Positions 60,668-64,000 of a stretch of DNA of 64,000 bases are shown here, in pieces. Under the pieces are notes generated by a model, which was not told the origin of the DNA, ran no database searches, and saw only the letters and a list, made by a program, of their open reading frames with translations. The number at the start of each line of letters is the position of its first letter. Position 1 is the stretch's first letter. This DNA is from Marivita sp051859345. GTDB lineage: Bacteria > Pseudomonadota > Alphaproteobacteria > Rhodobacterales > Rhodobacteraceae. Both the position numbers and the translations under genes were made by a program. The DNA is taken from positions 1 to 64,000 of the forward strand of contig NZ_JBHYFV010000001.1 in assembly GCF_051859345.1 (NCBI RefSeq), read 5' to 3'.

Positions 60668-61537
60668 ATGAAATCCCGAGATATGCACAACGACTGGATC
60701 GCCACAGCCCGCACATTGTCCGAAGCTCTGCCCTACATGCAGCGCTATGCGGGTGCGATTGTCGTGGTCAAATTCGGCGGCAACGCGATGGGTGATGACG
60801 ATGCGATGGCAGAGTTTGCCCGCGACATCGTCCTGATGCGGCAGGTCGGGATCAACCCGGTTGTGGTGCATGGCGGCGGGCCGATGATCAATGAAATGCT
60901 GACGCGGCTTGGCATCAAATCCGAATTTGTGCGCGGCAAACGCGTGACGGACAAGGAAACGGTTCAGGTGGTCGAGATGGTGCTGACCGGACTGGTCAAC
61001 AAGCGCATCGTGCAGGCGATCATGGACGAAGGTGGGCGTGCAGTGGGTCTGTCGGGCAAAGATGATGATCTGATGGTCTGTGAAGCCGATGATCCCGAAC
61101 TGGGGTTTGTCGGACGCCCGGTCGAGATGAATCCGCAGGTTCTGCGCGATCTGTTCGATGCTGGAATCATCCCTGTTGTGGCGCCCGTGGCGACCGGTAT
61201 GAACCCCAACGAGACCTTCAACGTGAACGGTGATACCGCTGCCGGTGCGGTTGCGGGTGCGCTGAAGGCGGATCGGTTGTTGCTGTTGACGGATGTCAGT
61301 GGCGTGAAAGATGCCAGCGGCAGCGTGATGACCGCCATGACCCCGGATGAGGTGAAGACGATGATCGCAGACGGCACCATTGCCGGCGGTATGATCCCGA
61401 AAACGGAAACCGCCCTGAAGGCCATCGAAGAGGGTGTGCGCGCTGTTGTGATCCTTGACGGGCGCGTGCCGAATGCGTGCCTGCTGGAACTGTTCACAGA
61501 GCATGGCGCCGGGTCTCTGATCCGCCCGATCCGGTGA
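60668..61537 (+). CDS. argB: acetylglutamate kinase
   Basis: 289 aa. VVKFGGNAM (ATP-binding), VVVHGGGPMI, DDLMVCE, VNGDTAAGAVAGALKADRLLLLTDVSGV and GGMIPKTETALKAI are the amino-acid-kinase motifs of ArgB, second step of arginine synthesis. ATG 60668 (MKSRDMHNDW) has AAGGAA upstream. Overlaps the next gene by GTGA. Confidence 0.95.
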   Translation: MKSRDMHNDWIATARTLSEALPYMQRYAGAIVVVKFGGNAMGDDDAMAEFARDIVLMRQVGINPVVVHGGGPMINEMLTRLGIKSEFVRGKRVTDKETVQVVEMVLTGLVNKRIVQAIMDEGGRAVGLSGKDDDLMVCEADDPELGFVGRPVEMNPQVLRDLFDAGIIPVVAPVATGMNPNETFNVNGDTAAGAVAGALKADRLLLLTDVSGVKDASGSVMTAMTPDEVKTMIADGTIAGGMIPKTETALKAIEEGVRAVVILDGRVPNACLLELFTEHGAGSLIRPIR

Positions 61538-62187
61538 CGCTTTCCGAACTGGACGGTGCGGCGCGAAAGACGGGTCTAGCCATAAGGGGCGCGTTTCATC
61601 CGGAGCCCGGAGATGCGGCCCCGGACGGCACTGGCACTCTTGTCCTGCTGGGGCCGGATGAACCGTCGTTCTGGCCGGTCTTTACTGCCGCGCCGGAATA
61701 TCAGGATGGGCTGGCCCACCCGTTGGATCGCTGGTCCAAGCGCGCGATGGCGTCTTTGGCTGCTCTTTTGGATGGCACGGCGATCTTTCCATATGACGGC
61801 CCACCCTATGCGCCGTTCCTGCGATGGGCAGAGCGCAGTGGCGCAAGCTGGTCCTCGCCGGTGGGATTGCTGGTGCATGACGCTGCGGGCCTGTTCATCA
61901 GCTTCAGGGCGGCTCTTGCGATCCCTGAGCGGCTAGCAGTGCCCCTGCCCCCGGCCAATCCCTGCCCAAGCTGTGACGCGCAGCCGTGCAGGACGGCCTG
62001 TCCGGTTGGTGCGCTTGCGCCGGGCAAAGCCTATGATGTGCCGGCCTGTGTTGCGCATCTGAACGGTCCGGAGGGTGTGGACTGCCGGCAAGGATGCCTG
62101 GTACGCCGGGCCTGTCCTGTCTCGCAACGGTTTGGGCGGTTGCCGGAACAATCCGCTTTCCACATGCGCGCATTTTTGGGACAGTGA
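61534..62187 (+). CDS. ferredoxin-like 4Fe-4S protein
   Basis: 217 aa. A C-terminal cluster-binding part has CPSCDAQPCRTACPVGAL and a second group CVAHL...CRQGCLVRRACPVS, a 2[4Fe-4S]-type arrangement as in QueG-related proteins. The N-terminal 140 residues resemble the reductive-dehalogenase/QueG-like domain seen in Rhodobacterales ferredoxins. GTG 61534 overlaps the argB stop. Its electron partner is unknown. Confidence 0.85.
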   Translation: MTLSELDGAARKTGLAIRGAFHPEPGDAAPDGTGTLVLLGPDEPSFWPVFTAAPEYQDGLAHPLDRWSKRAMASLAALLDGTAIFPYDGPPYAPFLRWAERSGASWSSPVGLLVHDAAGLFISFRAALAIPERLAVPLPPANPCPSCDAQPCRTACPVGALAPGKAYDVPACVAHLNGPEGVDCRQGCLVRRACPVSQRFGRLPEQSAFHMRAFLGQ

Positions 62188-62215
62188 TCACAGACCAAGG
62201 AAAGGCCCGGAGCCC

Positions 62216-62722
62216 ATGAAACGATTGATCCTCATGCGGCATGCGAAGTCGGACTGGTCGGCCAGCGGGGATGATCATGACCGCCCGCTGAACAAGCGCG
62301 GCAGGGCCAGCGCCCCGGCCATGGGGCAATGGCTGAAGGATCAGGGTTGGCTGCCTGACGAGGTACTGTGCTCCACAGCCACACGCACGCGCCAGACGCT
62401 TGATCTGCTTGGGCTGCCGGACCTGCCTACGCGGTTCGAACGGCCGCTGTATCTGGCCGAGCCAGACGGTATGGTCACCATTCTCAAGACTGCCACGGCG
62501 GATACGGTGTTGTTGCTTGGGCATAATTTCGGCATCGCCGAGTGTGCGCATCAATTGGTGTCAGAATGGCCCGAGCATCCCCGCTTCATGGACTATCCCA
62601 CCTGCGCGACAAGCCTGATATCGTTTGACGTCGACACATGGGAAGATCTGCACCCCGGAACGGGTCATTGCGAGGCCTTTTCAATTCCGCGCGACGCCAT
62701 GGCTGCGGACTCTTCGGACTGA
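62216..62722 (+). CDS. SixA-type histidine phosphatase
   Basis: 168 aa. MKRLILMRHAKSDWS has the RHG-like RHA catalytic His, with NKRGRASAPAMGQWL and the late LLLGHNFGIAE, where His is the second catalytic residue. This is the SixA subgroup of the phosphoglycerate-mutase-like family, which removes phosphate from histidine phosphotransfer proteins. GGAGCCC precedes ATG 62216. Confidence 0.9.
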   Translation: MKRLILMRHAKSDWSASGDDHDRPLNKRGRASAPAMGQWLKDQGWLPDEVLCSTATRTRQTLDLLGLPDLPTRFERPLYLAEPDGMVTILKTATADTVLLLGHNFGIAECAHQLVSEWPEHPRFMDYPTCATSLISFDVDTWEDLHPGTGHCEAFSIPRDAMAADSSD

Positions 62723-62742
62723 TCCTTAGGGCCAAACGAAGA

Positions 62743-62768
62743 ACGCCCCAAACCAATGTTCGGGGCGT
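62743..62768. terminator. hairpin between convergent genes
   Basis: ACGCCCC and GGGGCGT form a 7-bp stem with a 12-base loop between the SixA-like gene and the convergent ABC transporter gene. On the minus strand it is followed by a short pyrimidine-rich run (TTCTTCG), so it probably ends that operon. Confidence 0.6.
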
Positions 62769-62797
62769 CAAGAGTTTGCTTTGGGACCGCTTCCTGA

Positions 62798-63571
62798 TCA
62801 GTGACCGAGGATCTGGCTCAGGAACAGTTTGGTCCGTTCATTCTGCGGGTTGTTGAAGAACTCTTCGGGTTCGTTCTGTTCGACGATCTGGCCCGCGTCC
62901 ATAAAGATCACGCGGTTCGCCACCTGACGGGCAAAGCCCATCTCATGCGTGACGCAGATCATGGTCATGCCCTCCTCGGCAAGACTCACCATCGTGTCGA
63001 GCACCTCCTTGATCATCTCCGGGTCAAGCGCCGATGTGGGTTCGTCAAACAGCATGATCCGCGGCTTCATGCAAAGCGACCGCGCAATCGCGACGCGCTG
63101 CTGCTGACCACCCGAAAGCTGGCCGGGGTACTTGTTGGCCTGTTCCGGGATCTTCACCTTTTCGAGGAAGTGCATCGCTGTTTCCTCGGCCTCGCGCTTG
63201 GGCGTCTTGCGCACCCAGATCGGGGCCAGCGTGCAGTTTTCCAGAATGGTCAGATGCGGGAACAGATTGAAGTGCTGGAACACCATCCCGACCTCGGAGC
63301 GGATCGTGTCGATATTCTTGATATCCGAGGACAGCACTGTGCCATCCACGCTGATCGACCCTTTCTGATGCTCTTCCAGTGCGTTGATGCAGCGGATGAG
63401 AGTGGACTTACCCGACCCGGACGGCCCGGCAATGACGATACGTTCGCCCCGATAGACCGTCAGGTCGATGTCCCGAAGAACGTGGAAAGATCCGAACCAC
63501 TTGTTCATGTTCTGGATCTGGATCGCCACCTCGTCAGAGACAGCCAGTTGCACATTTGCAGTTTCAGCCAT
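62798..63571 (-). CDS. bztD: general L-amino acid ABC transporter ATP-binding protein
   Basis: 257 aa of the AapP/BztD type. Walker A is GPSGSGKST, the Q-loop VFQHFNLFPHLT, signature LSGGQQQRVAIARSLCMKP, Walker B MLFDEPTSALDP and switch VTHEMGFARQVANR. It powers import of glutamate, glutamine, aspartate and asparagine. It follows the permease gene by 12 bp, as in bztABCD operons. A shared hairpin after it ends transcription. Confidence 0.92.
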   Translation of the reverse strand: MAETANVQLAVSDEVAIQIQNMNKWFGSFHVLRDIDLTVYRGERIVIAGPSGSGKSTLIRCINALEEHQKGSISVDGTVLSSDIKNIDTIRSEVGMVFQHFNLFPHLTILENCTLAPIWVRKTPKREAEETAMHFLEKVKIPEQANKYPGQLSGGQQQRVAIARSLCMKPRIMLFDEPTSALDPEMIKEVLDTMVSLAEEGMTMICVTHEMGFARQVANRVIFMDAGQIVEQNEPEEFFNNPQNERTKLFLSQILGH

Positions 63572-63583
63572 GGTTCGGCCTCC

Positions 63584-64000
63584 TTAACGATGATCAGTGG
63601 CAAGCTGTCGCTCGAGCCATTGCGAATATTTCGAGATGCTGAAGCAGACGATAAAGAACAGGAAGACCGCAAAGCCCCACAATTCCCAATAGACGCCGTT
63701 CCATTCTGTCGAGGCAAGGATCGGACCACGGATCATACCGACAAGATCGAACATCGAAATGACCGACACAAGCGTGGTGTCCTTGAACAGTCCCACCGCG
63801 ACATTGACGATGCCCGGAATGGAGATCTTCAGCGCCTGTGGCAGAATGATCAGGCGCATCGCCTGTGCGTAGTCCAGTCCAAGACTGTTGGCCGCTTCGT
63901 ACTGACCACGCGGCAGAGCCGCGAGGCCGCCACGGATCACCTCGGCGATATAGGCCGATGCGAACATCGTGATCATGATGATCACCCTCAGCACGAGGTC
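63584..64000 (-). CDS. bztC: general L-amino acid ABC transporter permease, truncated by window
   Basis: The last 138 or so residues are present; the 5' part lies beyond 64000. IAEVIRGGLAALPRGQYEAANSLGLDYAQAMRLIILPQALKISIPGIVNV is the polar amino acid permease EAA loop and the ending FSISKYSQWLERQL is typical of AapM/BztC. Three membrane helices remain. It forms the channel with BztB. Confidence 0.88.
   Translation of the reverse strand, partial: DLVLRVIIMITMFASAYIAEVIRGGLAALPRGQYEAANSLGLDYAQAMRLIILPQALKISIPGIVNVAVGLFKDTTLVSVISMFDLVGMIRGPILASTEWNGVYWELWGFAVFLFFIVCFSISKYSQWLERQLATDHR

Overview
The window reads as a chromosomal segment of a marine alphaproteobacterium of the Rhodobacteraceae (Roseobacter group). 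This rests on GC-rich DNA, tightly packed ATGA/GTGA-coupled operons, and a gene set typical of that family: an FDH3-type formate dehydrogenase with DUF3305/DUF3306/TorD accessory genes, a smoEFGK-smoS-mtlK-xylB polyol locus like that of Rhodobacter sphaeroides, an apbC/DUF4444/DUF6505 cluster, an NDUFS4-like protein, and bztD-type amino acid transport. No rRNA, CRISPR array or complete insertion sequence was seen.

Layout. About 0.5-6.4 kb: peptidase T, two small c-type cytochromes, a DUF1194 protein, and an Mrp/ApbC iron-sulfur carrier operon. About 6.9-19.7 kb: formate oxidation. The catalytic and Fe-S subunits with their maturation genes lie on the minus strand. A divergent polyferredoxin follows, and the cytochrome b gamma subunit with a WD40-cytochrome c protein lies on the plus strand, separated by a nuclease/cardiolipin-synthase pair. 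About 19.7-31 kb: an aspartate dehydrogenase/aminotransferase pair, then xylulokinase, a LacI-type repressor with two tandem operators, a sorbitol/mannitol ABC transporter and two polyol dehydrogenases. Together these import polyols and oxidise them to ketoses, with xylulose phosphorylated by XylB.

About 31.0-46.5 kb is an integrated element of about 15.4 kb. It is bounded by a perfect 50-bp direct repeat that is the 3' part of tRNA-Arg(UCU). It carries a tyrosine integrase, an excisionase/AlpA-like protein, a RepA-like helicase followed by a GTGAC repeat array, a DUF5681 (small-terminase-like) gene, one phage internal/ejection-like protein, many small orphan genes, and at its right end a HipA-like kinase overlapping a DUF3037 gene. 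There are no portal, capsid, tail or large-terminase genes, so I read it as a phage satellite (PICI-like island) or a heavily reduced prophage. This is the most novel region. The best new signals are the kinase/DUF3037 cargo pair, matching GTCCCCCA arm-type repeats at both ends of the element, the repeat array behind repA, and a resolvase-like protein without its catalytic serine.

About 46.5-64 kb is ordinary core chromosome: tRNA-Arg, GNAT, NDUFS4-like, uvrB, small envelope proteins, hrpB, ttcA, an EAL-domain protein, yidC, a MOSC protein, engB, argB, a ferredoxin-like protein, SixA-like phosphatase and the start of a bzt/aap amino acid transporter cut by the window edge. Gene identities come from motif and family recognition without database searches. 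Several start codons were moved to internal sites with a better ribosome-binding site.
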